A stretch of 64,000 nucleotides of DNA from Isoetes taiwanensis (lineage: Eukaryota; Streptophyta; Lycopodiopsida; Isoetales; Isoetaceae), in the NCBI GenBank assembly GCA_021234155.1, contig JAJEKV010000035.1, positions 3,486,224-3,550,223 on the forward strand, read 5' to 3'. Shown here in pieces: positions 26,323-38,213 of the stretch; position 1 is the first letter of the stretch; each line of letters starts with the position of its first letter. The notes below the pieces were generated by a model. That model saw only the letters and a program-made list of their open reading frames with translations. It ran no database searches and was not told where the DNA came from. The position numbers and the translations under genes were made by a program.

Positions 26323-26658
26323 ATGGGGGCAAGGAGGAGGGCTTTTGCATCTAATCTGGAAGGGAGGGTTCATATCTCTAATGATGGTTTCTGTCAGGCA
26401 TTGGCAGCTGAGAAGGCCAGAATGGCAGGATTGAAGAGGTTGAAGTCGGAGCAACTTGCAACTAGGAAGGTTGAGGCTATAAAAAGGAAGGATGAGAGGG
26501 AAGAAACTGCGAAAAATGTAGAGTTGAATGGGAAAGAGAGGAAGAGCAAGAAAAGAGTTGATGAAAATTTTGAAACCAACACAAAGAGATTGAGGGACTT
26601 TATATATCCTCAAGGTCAATCTCGAATGGCATTAGTATTTGGATACCAAAGCCCTTGA
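26323..26658 (+). CDS. Small basic, lysine-rich hypothetical protein
   Basis: 111 codons from an ATG, mostly lysine, arginine and glutamate (for example ARMAGLKRLKSEQLATRKVE), predicted helical with nuclear-localisation-like runs. No family recognised. It may be a fragment of a transposon accessory gene. The minus-strand frame opposite is leucine/phenylalanine-rich and looks like its shadow. Confidence 0.3.
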   Translation: MGARRRAFASNLEGRVHISNDGFCQALAAEKARMAGLKRLKSEQLATRKVEAIKRKDEREETAKNVELNGKERKSKKRVDENFETNTKRLRDFIYPQGQSRMALVFGYQSP

Positions 26659-28605
26659 ATGAGGCAGCTAGAAATAAGAGGTTCTTGGTGAGGAATAAAT
26701 TAAGAATGATGTAAGGACTAAGTGCGATCCCATCTAACCCAGATACAAGTAAGAGATGCAGTGGAAGGTCCTAGCCTAACCAGTCCTACAGTGAATGGAG
26801 TGTTTGCAAGGAGTGGACATTTGGTTGTCCCTATGGAGGTAGACATCCAGCTCTTAGATCACGAGTGTGATGCTAATGTGTAAGCAATTAACCACAACTT
26901 AGAGGATACACACCTATAATCAGGTGACAATCAAGGAGGGTTGACCTTAGCATTGAGGGATGGCCAGAAGGCAGTTAGATGATCTCCTCCCAGCAGAGGT
27001 GCCTTTAATCGCTTCTTTGTTGCACGTGAGTGAATGATTCCTGTATTTGTAGTGTGTATTCTATCTAAGATTTAAAAAAATAAAAAAGTGGAAAATCTGG
27101 CAATGACTGGCTCCACCTTCAGTGGAGCGAACCATGTCCAAAAGCTCACCTTTATACTCTTCTCAGTACAAAGTCGATTACAAAAAAGGTGTCACATAAT
27201 CAAGGTTATAGCTGAATCCAGCTTAAGTGGAGGTGAAAGCGCATAGCCAAACTCTTCAGTACAATAGGATAGGGATGACTTGAGAAAGGGTATGGTAGTC
27301 TCCATCTTAAGTGGAGAGGACTAGGTGTCCAGGCCCAAGCATTCTGGCCATTTTGTGTACTAGATTTTTTATGAAATGTATGTGACTAATGTTCGAACTT
27401 TAGTGAAGTGTATATATCACTTATTATTGTATAAATTGGCAGACAGACAAGATTGCAATTATAAAAGATGCGTGAGCGAAAAGTGACGACTTAAGGCAGT
27501 TGTCAATGATTATCTAAAAATAATATATTAGATTTGAAAAACCAGCCACATCTAATGCTCATCATGGATGTCAAATTGGTATCTACATATTTGTTGATCT
27601 TTTCCTATTTGGTTACACCATCTGTCACACCGCAAGTCTATATATTCCCACAAATTATGGAATTTAACTATGTGGGTAGTTGATGCCGATGTTTCCTCCA
27701 AAATAAATGTGGATTTTGGTCTAATGTTGTTCAAGAGGCATGTGACACGAAGCAGCCATACTATTCATCATTAATATTTTGGTCTAACCCTTTGCTAGGA
27801 ACCACAAGACGCTTGGTTTGTAGCCGTTAGAGTTACCTATCCCCATTGAATAGGAATCTGCTTATTATAGAAGATACATGATCATGTGAAGCCCGATTTA
27901 TAGAGAAGTTGGACTCGACCTTGTCTCCGCCATGCATGTAGAAGTTGTGCCAGACACTAACAATGCAGGTCTAGAGTATGAATGGAGAAGTTAGCAAACT
28001 TTGATCCAACATGTTTGGCATATGAAGATTTATGGAAGGAATTCCAATGCATTGTCCATTAATGATTAAGCATGCCATAGCGGACTGATTCTGTTGATGG
28101 TCGGCCAACAGTTCATAGGAACATTACGGAGTTTATCAATAGATCTATTGACAACCCTGAGCAGTGCATTTGTGAATCTATAGTACCAAAAAGGAATGGA
28201 TTTTTTTTTTGTTTTTTTTTTCTTTTTTTCTTTTTTTTTTTTAAACAAGAGATGTCAAAAAGAGTTTCGTTACGGAGACAAGTTGTTCATTAAGTATGGA
28301 TATGACAGATTGCTTCCCTTCCAAATGAACAATAGCATTGTATTTTAAAAAAAATGAATAACTGACTATTCTTAATCTGTCTATAGATTACATATGTTTT
28401 TTTTACATTTGTGCAAGTCCATGGTTGTATATATTGTATACTTGTTACATTTTTATGTGTTATCAATATATTATTCTTGTTTAATGAACCCATTCAGAAT
28501 GATCTCCATGCCGGTCTATTAGTTCTAAGTTACAGCCAAAGGAAAACCTGTCGTTGTGAATTGGGATATGGAGCCGATCAATACGAGGATCTTGCATTGT
28601 TGCGT
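26659..28605. other. Decayed sequence flanking the 9.6-kb transposon
   Basis: No intact gene. Three phrases containing cttaagtggag or cttcagtggagcg occur between 27115 and 27320. At about 28095-28180 a short coding-like run (SVDGRPTVHRNITEFINRSI then DNPEQ) resembles the right flank at 38234-38260 (SIDKPEQ), so both flanks may derive from one disrupted older element. An oligo(T)-rich run lies at 28201-28243. Confidence 0.35.
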
Positions 28606-29017
28606 ATGTGGGTAAAAGCACGTTAGGGTGATAAAATATTGGGTCATTTTAATACATATACATTTTTAGAAATGTATAATAATTACCGTGAATTTTGGTT
28701 TTTTTTTTCGACCGAAAATAGGCATATCGAAAATTCCCTCCAATTCTTTCTTCCCCGTTCTTGTTTCTTTGTCATTTGATCTCTCTGCTTTTACCCTACG
28801 ATCCGGCACCTCGATCTCTTGCAAGCGACTAAAGCACGCTCTTCCGAAGTCGCTTGGCCATTCTCAACAAATCAGAGGTACAATCGTCTTCTTCCCTAGT
28901 TTTTTTCTTTCTGCTTTTAATTTATTACTTTAGGTTTTTGTTTACATGTGCAAGCTCAGATTGTTGCACCTTTAGGACAATTAAAAGATATTTCTTGTTG
29001 CATTGCAGGTATAGACA

Positions 29018-30236
29018 ATGGCAAAGACACCAAAGAAGAGTGCTGCCCCGCATCGGTCCCAAAATCTCCCGTGGCTTCCAAAGCAGGGGACACATTTGAA
29101 GTCCGAAGTCCCGGGCCGCAGCAAGGAGGACACAGTATTTTCTGCAAGGGATCTGGCGAATATGAAATTCAAGGAAAAATTTGCAGAGTACAACTCTTTA
29201 GTGACAGAAGTTTGGGGATCTAAGGAACCTACCGTGTAATGTGTACAAGGATGAGCCGGTGAAGTTGGAAGACCAAAGCAGAATTTTTTAAGTGGTATGA
29301 GTTTGCATTCGTAGGAAAGATGTACGTAATCACTATGTTCCCCCAGATTTTGCTAGAGCATTTGCCTTACACTTAAAAGGTGAATCAGTTTGATTGGGAT
29401 GATGTTAAAAACAGCCACGCCTAAAAGCAAGGTCAAAGAATCCGAGGTTTTGACCGGTTGTAACATCAAGTCCAAAGAATGCCAAGGGCCACAAGTCCTA
29501 TGATACTTTCTACAAAAAAAAAGAGGATCCGGACAGTTTTGAATGTATTTCTTGAGAGCGATCCTCTTTGAAGGAAAGCATATGTAAGGAGATGCGAGAA
29601 TTTACAGGGAGACGAGACCGGCAGCCTATAATGAGACTTTGAAGCATAGGGAAGGGGAAAGGGCAGTATATTCTAAGCTAGTCCATGAGGCCGAGACTAA
29701 TTACTTGAATCTGATGTCAGAGTTGGAGGCATTTCAACAGCAGATGGATGGAAGTGACGGTAGTGCTATGAAGTTTGAGCACATAAAATGGAAGGTGGAG
29801 GATGCAATTGCGCAGAAGAGCAAGCGGGGGCAGGATCTAGCTGAGCTTAGCAAGGAAGTGGAAGCAAAAGCATCTGAGTTGAGGCAGCTAGATTCTGAAC
29901 TCAATTTAAGGTCTTCAAAAAAGAGAGCAATTGAGGAGGGGGACACAAAGATTTTGGAGTTGAGGGAGTTCTTAGATCACTCCTCGGTCCTTAGCTTGCA
30001 GCCTCCTCCTCTTTCTTTGGTTTCAGTTGCAGAGCAGCCAAATGCTGATTTTCAGTCCTGCACAAATTGCGAGCAGTGTTTTGGTTCCTCCCCAGTGGTA
30101 TTGGCATCTTGCAGACATCCTTACGCCTTATTATGTATCTCCTATCTTGCTAGCACAAGGAACAATCTACTTGTGGTACCAGTCGCACATGGGATGTGAA
30201 TCTACCTCGTGCATTGGGGCTGATTGGAAAAGGTAA
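29018..30236 (+). pseudogene. Transposon cargo: coiled-coil protein with RING-like C-terminus, broken
   Basis: After an acceptor (cattgcag) an ATG at 29018 opens a 73-codon frame starting MAKTPKKSAAPHRSQNLPWL. It breaks near 29238, and the reading seems to resume in other frames (KWYEFAFVGKMY near 29290). An open frame at 29639-30199 gives about 100 residues of charged coiled coil (KRGQDLAELSKEVEAKASEL). A cysteine/histidine pattern follows, CTNCEQCF then VVLASCRHPYALLCISYLAS, resembling the first half of a RING finger; the final cysteine pair is lost to a frameshift. RING proteins act as ubiquitin ligases; whether this one ever did is inference. Confidence 0.45.
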
Positions 30237-32059
30237 GCATGCATAATCGATTTCTTTCATGTCTTTCTTTATTAGTTCGTATATAAGATTGGTAGATGGA
30301 TATTAGTTAGAAGTTGTGCATTGGTTGTGCATTAATTGTTCTGTAGTATATTAATTACATTTGGGTTTTAAAATGTAGGTTGAAGTGAAGATTTGTAGGG
30401 TTGGATCGTTTTGCTTTTCTAGGCTGGTGTAAACATCATGTTAGTACATGCATATTATTAATGTGCATGATGTACAGTGTTGCCAGATAATATTGAGGAG
30501 TTACTTTTATGTACTAAGAAAATAGGATAAGTAGGTAACTGCCTGTGTGTACATTTGTATAACATGTGGTCTTCTACTGGGGGACATTTTGATACATGTT
30601 GTACTCTATGATACATTTTAATGCAATTACAATTTTCCAGTAAGCTTTTCTACAGTTGGCTCCAAATACATATATCTAATATATCTAGTACAGCTACATG
30701 GAATGCATTTATGAATTCTTTTTTCTAGGAAGCTTTCTACATTTGGATGTGGGTACATAAAACTGCATATAGTTCTCAAGAATACGTATACATGGAATAC
30801 ATTTGGAATTGGATTGTACATTGCTTTTCCGATTGTACATTTCTTTCAGTCATCTAGTTATTATTGGTAATGCTTTCATTCTTGCAGACACATGGGTAGT
30901 ATAAAGAAGCCGAGAAAGGTATGTGATATGTGGTTATGGTATTTTCATATGTATTTCAATTTCACCTCGTATGCAGATGCCGGCAAGAACAGAGTAGATC
31001 CTCCCAAGAAAGACACTTGATTTTTCAAGTTGTGTAGATGATTATTATGGAGGGAAGCATGATAAGTCAACCCCGCCCACATCTAGGTCACCTCCAACAC
31101 ATTCAACACATTTGTAGCGTGAGCATGAGAGAGGAGGAAAAGGAACATCAAGTAAGTAATTAGTTTTAAATGAATTTGCTGGATTTTATAAGGAAGCAAA
31201 TTGAGCTCATTTTTTTAATAACAGATACAGTTGTCACAAGCAAAGCTACAATTGTAGCTTCATATGCACAACAAATTGAGCTCCCCCGGCAAAGGGGGTG
31301 AATGTGGCAACACAGTGTCCATATTAGTTTAATTTCTACATTTTCTTGATGTTTATGCTTTGTTGTTGACAATGAGTTATCTTGTAGTACCGAACCAAAT
31401 GAAATGAGAGGAGAACAATGAAGCCGCCTCTCGACACTCTAAAAGAAAAAAGATATTATTGTAGAGGTTTTCGACACTCCAAAGAAAAACAAATTCTGCG
31501 CAAATGTGCGTAAGGTACCAATTCTAAAGCCAATGCCACATCATCGGACCGAACTTGAAAATGATGTTTTCAAGTGGTAAGTCAAAAACTACTTATTGCA
31601 TTTAGTTATTGCATGTTCATACATTTTATTATTCGCAGAAAACAGAGGAAACTAGTCGATCTATGGCCTTAGTTGGAACTACAATCAAAAGATTGAAGAA
31701 TCATGTAAGACAGAACATATACAACCGGTAATCAAGAAATTTTAGTGGAGAATGTGGCTACGTGATATGAAGCGGTGGTTGTGGTGAAGCAAGAGAAGGA
31801 GGAATCTGAGGATAGAACAGTCTGAGATAGTGGTGTGAACGAAAAGAGTCAAGAAAAAGAAAAGATACAAAGGTGTCGCGCCAGCTAAAGAGAACTAGAA
31901 GCCGACATCGCTTGAGCAACCGAAGTGTAATTGGATTAGTAAATATGTGTTTTATGCTAGTTACCATTGATGCTTGGTTTGCAAAGTGACATGGATAACC
32001 TTCGACAATGGTTCCATTCTATCCGCTCCAAGCTGAACCTCCGATTAAGGTCACGAAAA
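30237..32059. other. Decayed interior of the 9.6-kb transposon
   Basis: No recognisable domain. Several splice-like sites and short coding-like runs are visible (for example near 30895-31020 and 31640-31800), but no frame exceeds 70 codons. It probably holds introns and degraded exons of the plus-strand gene or genes. Confidence 0.4.
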
Positions 32060-32740
32060 ATATTGTGTGGAGACATTGTTTAAAGATAGGCACATGTCTA
32101 ATGCACATTTAGACATATTCGGAAGGTATGTGAGCAAAGACATTGACATCCAAATGGCGAGATGTCTTCTTTTCTTCCCTTCAAAAAACTTTTTGACTTA
32201 TCGGGCAGCATTTAAAAGATTAGCCCCGATGCTAATAGTATGGGACAAAGGTCAAAGTGTGCGCTTGAGAAAGGGCTACAAGGCATTGTTGTTAGTAAAT
32301 GCCAAGATATTATGGTTCCAGTTCAAGTTGAGGACCCTGCCCATCATGTTTTGGTGATTTTTGTTTTAGAGTTCGCAAAAATTGCAGTACCACCTCAATG
32401 GCTTCTCCTGCAATTATTGTGTTGAACTCCATGACCGGTATAACAAAGGACAAAGAAACTCCTAAATATGCATTTTCTTTCAAGATATGTACCACTCGCC
32501 GCTTGCTTAAATCTTAGTTGCATGTTCTCATTTGTGTGTGCGTGGCTTCATAAGGATGTCATCACATATCTAACCAACTCTAGCTCACGTGAGAGTTGAA
32601 TTATATGTGAAGAATGCAAAGAAGAAGGAAACTATTCCGAGGTTCCACAACAACCGATAATGTAAGCCGGGTCTTTTGTGTGATGGCCTTTATGCAAGCT
32701 TTTGTGGATGCCCAAGTGAATTCTAAAAGCATGGTGAGTT
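32060..32740 (+). pseudogene. Ulp1-like (C48) cysteine protease remnant
   Basis: Pieces in more than one frame fit the C48 fold. The run MSNAHLDIFGRYV could be the substrate-site region. QDIMVPVQVEDPAHHVLVIF contains a candidate catalytic histidine. ILNSMTGITKDK aligns with the usual ILDSM segment and has Asn where the catalytic Asp is expected. Near 32640-32735, VPQQ is followed in a shifted frame by VFCVMAFMQAFVDAQV, where families have Q-x-N-x-x-DCG-x-F; the DCG itself is damaged. Ulp1-type proteases (SUMO peptidases in hosts) are frequent cargo of plant Mutator-like and CACTA transposons. The frameshifts make it non-functional. The call rests on spacing of short motifs, so confidence is limited. 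Confidence 0.4.
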
Positions 32741-33112
32741 GTTCTTATATTTCACATAAATCTTTTGGGATGTTTTATTATAGCGGATCTTAATTCTTGT
32801 GTTTGTTGCGCTTTTCATCAACATGGTTCGACAAGGATTTTGCACTTGGCAGAAGAAATGTATTAATAAAATCCATGATTGAATATGGTTTGAGAAGAAG
32901 AGATGAGACAAAACAAGTTGTCACCGGGCCCGGGCGTAAGAGTGGTAGTTAAACTCATTCCAACTTATGGAATTTAAAGCTAATTGACTATTGTACTTTG
33001 AAATTTATTTGAATAAGAAATTGTTTGCAACGCTTTAATTTCTATCAAGGGTTAAAAACTAGAATTAGTTTAGACTTTCTGCCTTATCCTTAGGCTTGGT
33101 CAGGTTAGATGT

Positions 33113-33709
33113 ATGGCTAACCTAACTCGCCTGGATTACTTACGTGGCTTATTATATTTGATCTCCAAGGCATTTTGGGTTACTATTGTAAATCAGCACC
33201 CAAAGACTATAATGGCACTCAAGTGCCAATCCAATTACCCGATGGAGTCTTCTTTTGTCGCCCATTGTCGAAATCATTGTTGTAATTGGTGTTCCAACCA
33301 TTGGGATTTGGTCGCTTGGTCAGATCTTCCCTTGATGTTCTCGATGACCATTGTAGACAAGTTGTATGAGCAAGGCATACCAAGATTTAAATTCATTTAT
33401 GGTGGCAATAGATGTTGGACCCTCTTCTTAGAGGCCAATGATGGGACAGACATATCTCTTTTCCCTTTGGATATTCCACTCCTCAAGTATCCAGAATACG
33501 GAAATAGATGTGTTATGATTACTGACCTTCCTTTCAAATGTATCTTCAATGAGGGTTGCTCTTGCTGCATACCAGTATGGCATCCCAGGCTAACTGGTGA
33601 AGACAAAGATTTGTGTTGGCTATTTGACTGGTTTGTAGGCTTGAAGAATGCAAATGACTTTACCACTTATGTCCAAGAGCATCAATTTGATACTTCTCGC
33701 ATACAATGA
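33113..33709 (+). CDS. Unknown cysteine/tryptophan-rich transposon-encoded protein
   Basis: 198 codons open from ATG to stop. Visible features are clustered cysteines and histidines early (VAHCRNHCCNWCSNHWDLVA), FKFIYGGNRCWTLFLEAND in the middle, and CSCCIPVWHPRLTGEDKDLC near the end. An acidic stretch follows in another frame after the stop (33834-33930, with SSEDDEGG). I do not recognise a family. It is the longest intact frame in the transposon, suggesting either relatively recent constraint or chance survival. It is oriented like the upstream cargo pieces and convergent with the transposase. Confidence 0.4.
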   Translation: MANLTRLDYLRGLLYLISKAFWVTIVNQHPKTIMALKCQSNYPMESSFVAHCRNHCCNWCSNHWDLVAWSDLPLMFSMTIVDKLYEQGIPRFKFIYGGNRCWTLFLEANDGTDISLFPLDIPLLKYPEYGNRCVMITDLPFKCIFNEGCSCCIPVWHPRLTGEDKDLCWLFDWFVGLKNANDFTTYVQEHQFDTSRIQ

Positions 33710-34779
33710 CACAAGAGGAAATGCATAAAATCTCAATATGGTGAAGACATTGATAGTTTATGGAGCTTTTGCAATAGAGGTTGCTTGCTAATTAAGAAGC
33801 CTAGCATCACAGTGAAGAGATTCACAATAATAGAAGAATCTAGTGAAGATGATGAAGGTGGGGTACAAGATGAGTGTGCTGGTACATCAGATAGCAAACA
33901 AGTCGAGGACACGGGCACATCTTCGTGTATGTATCTAACTTAGGTAATACAATTATGCTTAGATGTTGTATGTTGTAGAGCTTTTGCAATACAGGCTGTA
34001 TGTACATAACTTAGGTAATATAGTTAAGCTTTCACATGATATACTAATAATTTTGTATGCATTGTAGGTGTAAGGAATGATCTACAAAACAAGTGTCAAA
34101 TTCTTCAACCAACTGATATAGAAGAAACAAATCTAAGTTCCCAATATGCTGGCCGGGGGACTAATCCAAGGTCGAATACCATGCTTCATGGTTGAGAGAA
34201 TCAGTGATTCAGATACTCGAAGCAATTTGCTAAATCTACTTGCAGCCCAAGGTTTACTACATAATCCTTGGGGGAGACCATCCTTTGCAGAAGTAGTTGA
34301 TCAGCCAATAGGGTGGACCGGCCTTCCAATAGCCAGAGAATGCCCAAACAAAGTGCTACACGCTGCAAAGACATGTAAATCCTGAAAACCGTTGGAAGAA
34401 AGGCGTGCATGATGCAATAGTACTGAGATATTGTATTCCAAATGACATAGTGATTAGGCCTGCTTCTTAAGTTATTAAGTGTGTACACTGTACTATTTGC
34501 TCCAGAAATATAATTATGTGTACCTTTTGCACTTGTCTACAATTTGAACTTCAACATGTTCCATGCTATATTTTACAAACCAGTAGTTCACACAAAGACA
34601 AACCACTTTGCAAATTCAATTCAATTCAAAAAAGTAACACAATACAAAGCACCGCAAATTCAAAGCCTTCACCTAATCCAAGGCATCCACCATTTCGAAG
34701 ACTTCCTAGCAACATCTCATGCACATCATCGACAATGCAAAAGCTGCACTAGCACTTTTAACCCCTCGTGATTTATCTT
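33710..34779. other. Region between convergent transposon genes
   Basis: Coding-like remnants in the plus direction continue to about 34200 (for example DLQNKCQILQPTDIEETN near 34080-34130, after a tgtag acceptor). From about 34390 to 34780 nothing is recognisable; this probably contains the 3' ends of the convergent genes. Confidence 0.4.
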
Positions 34780-37170
34780 CTTCATGGGAAATTTAGCTCC
34801 AATAACAGACTCTCACGGCACCAATACTTCTCTATCATCCAACGACTTATATTTGTTATGGCAACTTGGCAATTTCTCGATAATAGTAAGCTGATATGAT
34901 CAAGCGTCACCGCATGATGCTCATTCTTGTAATCATCAATGACCGCTTTGATCCAATACATGCTTTTCTCTAGTGCAAGCAAGAACATAGTATGGCACAT
35001 CTTCCTCATTACCGGAAGAGCAAAAGAAGCAAAATTATCACCAAACCGTATCACATCATGTAACTCCTCTACCTCATTTGCAAACATTGCGTTTCGATTC
35101 CAATTACATACCTTCAAAGATGTGCACATGGGACTAGCTTCTTCAATGTCCACTTTCCACAGTGTTGAATAGACTCACATGCCTGCCATTCAAAGTTTAT
35201 GCAGGCACTGCAAAAACAAGATAGTGGTCTAACCATCAGTAAGGTTGGGTCCTCCGGACTTATGGAAGATACACAGTGCCAGCTTTGGACACCAGGAAGG
35301 GGTTGCACATCAAATGGCTTTGACCTGTCAATCTCAGCCTCCTTCACTTCCCAATACACTCTACGAACTTGAGATTTCTTGTTTCTCAAAACAACACAGG
35401 CATCATGAGCACCCTTTATTTCAATCCCATGCTCTCTTTTTGCTCACGGCCAAGAGTTGCTTGGCCTTGGCAACCTCTCCATCATGTTCCCCTTCCCATG
35501 CCCTGATCCAAGAAATTCCATTGTACACGAATGCCATGCCGACAATGGTACCGCATATGAAGTAGAATGATCTTCCGATTTGAACCGAAAGCAAAGACAA
35601 CCATCTGACCACACGAGATGATACCGCATGTGAGATCCTCCATTCTCTTTCAACCACTGAAGATGAAGTTGAAATGCATGTTGTACAAAATGTGTGTCAT
35701 GACTTCTATCATCAGAAACATATAAGTGAACAGGTCTTAAGCAACTTACCATTTACCTTGAAGAGAGTGATGTGTACCAAAATAGTGATCTGGTCTCAGA
35801 TTCCAATGTTCGGTACCGCACTTCTTTGAAGGGTCGCAATGTGTAATTTTCTGCAAAAGTCTACTACTGATATCACGTAATCATCTCTTAGACTCAATGC
35901 TTCTCCTAAATTCCTTGCTCGCCAATGAGCTGCAAAGTTGTGATGCACAAACTTTTTCATGTGATCAAACATGGCAGATAGCATGAAAGGAGCATCTGTT
36001 TGCTTCTCCACCAATCTTAGTCTTCTAGAAGTGCCCTTCCTTGACTTCTCGTCCATATAACAGTAAGCCTGTCATTTAACATCATCTTCATTATTCTGAT
36101 CAGTCTCTTTTGGACATAAGGGAATCTTTTGCTTACCACATTTTTTACAATCCCCCCTTATGCACTTCAGATTGTGCCACTCTTCCCTTTCCTCTTTTTG
36201 GCAAACCATTTCTCTCCAAAGAGTGCTAACATTACAAAATGTAAGCTTTTGTGCCTGACAAACCCCATCATGTGTACCAACAGCACATACATCACAATTG
36301 CAACTGCAATTTATGTCCTTCAATTTCCTTATGCAACTTGGTTTCAGGTATTCGAACATTCTAATACCAACATCTGCATCTGGATTCTCCTCCACAAACC
36401 GCTCATACATTTCAAAAAGATTGCACATTGCAAAAGAAAATATGTAAGTTGGAGAAGACTGCATTGAATACCTTACATATCCAAGACATAAGTAAGAAAT
36501 ACTATGTATACCAAGACATATCAGTTGTACATGTAAAAAGATTTGATTGAATTGCAGACATATTCAAGACATATGTACAAAGAGATTATGTATAGTATCA
36601 ATTTATAGCACATTTAATCCTACATCCTTACACTATATACATATATATCACATATTATACATGAAATACTTCCAAGAGCAAGTAGATGACCCCATAAACC
36701 TCATTTACATGTATAATACATTAAGTAAAACAGAATCAAAAAAGGCTACATCAAAGCAAGTAAACTAAGATTGGCAAAGGAGTTCACTTCGGCACATTTA
36801 ATCTTACATCCTTACACTATGTACATATATATCACATAATATACATGAAATACTTCCAAGAGCAAGTAGATGACCCCATAAACCTCATTTACATGTATAA
36901 TACAAGAAGCAAAACAGAATCAAAAAGGCTACATCAAAGCAAGTAAACTAAGATTAGTAGAGGAGTTCACATATGTGCATGAAAATGTACATGAAAACAA
37001 CAAAGAAACTGAAATGTAATAGTTTCTTTGACAAAAGCTTTAATACCTGAGGAATGTCAAGATACTGGATTGCCTCGCTTCTTTTTTTCCTCACATCCCT
37101 GTACTTTGGTGAAACCTTGGTGTTGTTAAGCCAGAACTGGATGACTTTTAGCTTGGTTTCTTCATCCAAA
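34780..37170 (-). pseudogene. DDE-like transposase of the 9.6-kb element, frameshifted
   Basis: Pieces in order on the minus strand: WLNNTKVSPKYRDVRKKR (about 37150-37060); MYERFVEENPDADVGIRMF then LKPSCIRKLKD and CSCNCDVC with later CIRGDCKKCG (36420-36130); FDHMKKFVHHNFAAHWRAR then RDDYVISVVDFCRKL, with a candidate first catalytic Asp (35970-35845); YVSDDRSHDTHFVQHAF and YHLVWSDGC, second candidate Asp (35715-35590); GSGHGKG followed in the next frame by EHDGEVAKAK (about 35500-35450); and RPLSCFCSACINFEWQACE (35235-35175). The order (N-terminal Cys-rich region, D...SDG...HGKG--DG, C-terminal CFCxxC) matches a family of uncharacterised animal and algal transposase-like proteins I recall but cannot name. 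Several frameshifts and introns interrupt it. Confidence 0.55.
36607..36970. repeat. Tandem duplication of about 180 bp inside the transposon
   Basis: 36607-36785 and 36796-36970 are nearly identical: both contain acttccaagagcaagtagat and atcaaagcaagtaaactaag. The duplication lies in an intron-like gap of the minus-strand transposase. Confidence 0.85.
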
Positions 37171-37553
37171 CGATCAGATCTAGCCTTCCCCTGCCTTTGC
37201 TAATGCCCAAATGTTTGAACCAAAGAATTGCCATTCTCTTTCTTTCTTACGCTAGCAAAGATATGAAAGATTTCGGGGATGGCATTTGAGCATCTTGCAA
37301 GCAATTCTCTTTTGCTTCAAATCACCATTTTTCCCCACAACCATTGATAAAACTGAGTGCTTGGCAGCCAATTTATCACCACTATTAGAGCATTTTACCT
37401 CTTCCAATCCATCTTTAAGGTTTTCTAAAATTGCATGCTTGACCACTGCTTGTGAAGGCAACCCAATCACAAGTTCAAAAAGCTCCAATAGCCCTGTGAT
37501 CTTGCAAGAATCTAGAAGCAAATAAGTACCTTTGATTAGGAGCCGAGATTCAT

Positions 37554-37868
37554 TCAGCTTTTTTCTCTCATAACAAGAATGACATTTTGCACACTGGTCC
37601 TTATTTTTTTGGTAACATACCTTGAGGATGTACTACCCTTTTCAATTTCGCTATCATGCTCTGCCATCTTCTTTTTCGCTTTCTCATCTCTCCCACTTTC
37701 GAAATTACTGCATGCCACCTGTTGTTTACTCTTCACAATTTTGAATTCACCAGATGCCATCTGATGTTTGCCACATTCGGTTTCAAAATCACCAGATTGC
37801 ATGTTCTCTCTGATCGCCACATTCAGTTTCAAAATCACCCGGATTGCATGTTTTCCTAATCGCCACAT
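37554..37868 (-). CDS. Lysine/glutamate-rich ORF with tandem repeats at the start of the transposase region
   Basis: 104 codons, charged, with repeated peptide units around GDFETECG. These reflect three copies of a unit of about 50 bp between 37760 and 37900 containing cacattcggtttcaaaatcac. It may be an upstream exon of the transposase or an unrelated cargo exon. No domain is recognised. Confidence 0.3.
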   Translation of the reverse strand: MWRLGKHAIRVILKLNVAIRENMQSGDFETECGKHQMASGEFKIVKSKQQVACSNFESGRDEKAKKKMAEHDSEIEKGSTSSRYVTKKIRTSVQNVILVMREKS

Positions 37869-38213
37869 TCGGTTTCAAAATCACCCGATTAAGGTGTGTT
37901 TCCCCGATCCCGATCCCGAAAAAATTCAAATTGTGTTCTACTTTCTTGGTTCGATCTGGGAATTTTCTTGGAAGGAAATTTTTCTGGAGGGAATTTTCCT
38001 GGAGGAAATTGGAGGGAGGAATTTCCTCCAGGAGTTTCGCATCAACCACCGGCCTCTACTCGTCATAATTACAAACAAACGGGAATTTTGCCCCTTTTTA
38101 AATATATAAGACAAAATTTATACATGAAATAAGTACATTTAAAATTCAGCAACCCGTTCAAAAGTTTACATGAATTGCCCCCTAATGTATGACACCCTAA
38201 CGTGCTTTTACCC

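Larger units (their letters stand above)
28610..38213. mobile_element. 9.6-kb DNA transposon with perfect 21-bp terminal inverted repeats
   Basis: The left terminus starts GGGTAAAAGCACGTTAGGG at 28610 and the exact complement ends at 38213; identity covers 21 bp (28610-28630 and 38193-38213), then fades into weak similarity. The element is flanked on both sides by ATGT (28606-28609 and 38214-38217), a candidate 4-bp target duplication. It carries decayed plus-strand genes (coiled coil with RING-like end, Ulp1-like protease, unknown protein) and a decayed minus-strand DDE-like transposase, so the two sides are convergent. I cannot place it confidently in a named superfamily; 4-bp duplication and 21-bp TIRs with GGG ends should be checked against Repbase families. 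Confidence 0.8.

Noticed and set aside
28066-28248. Lysine-rich minus-strand ORF
   Set aside because: Made by the oligo(T) run at 28201-28243.
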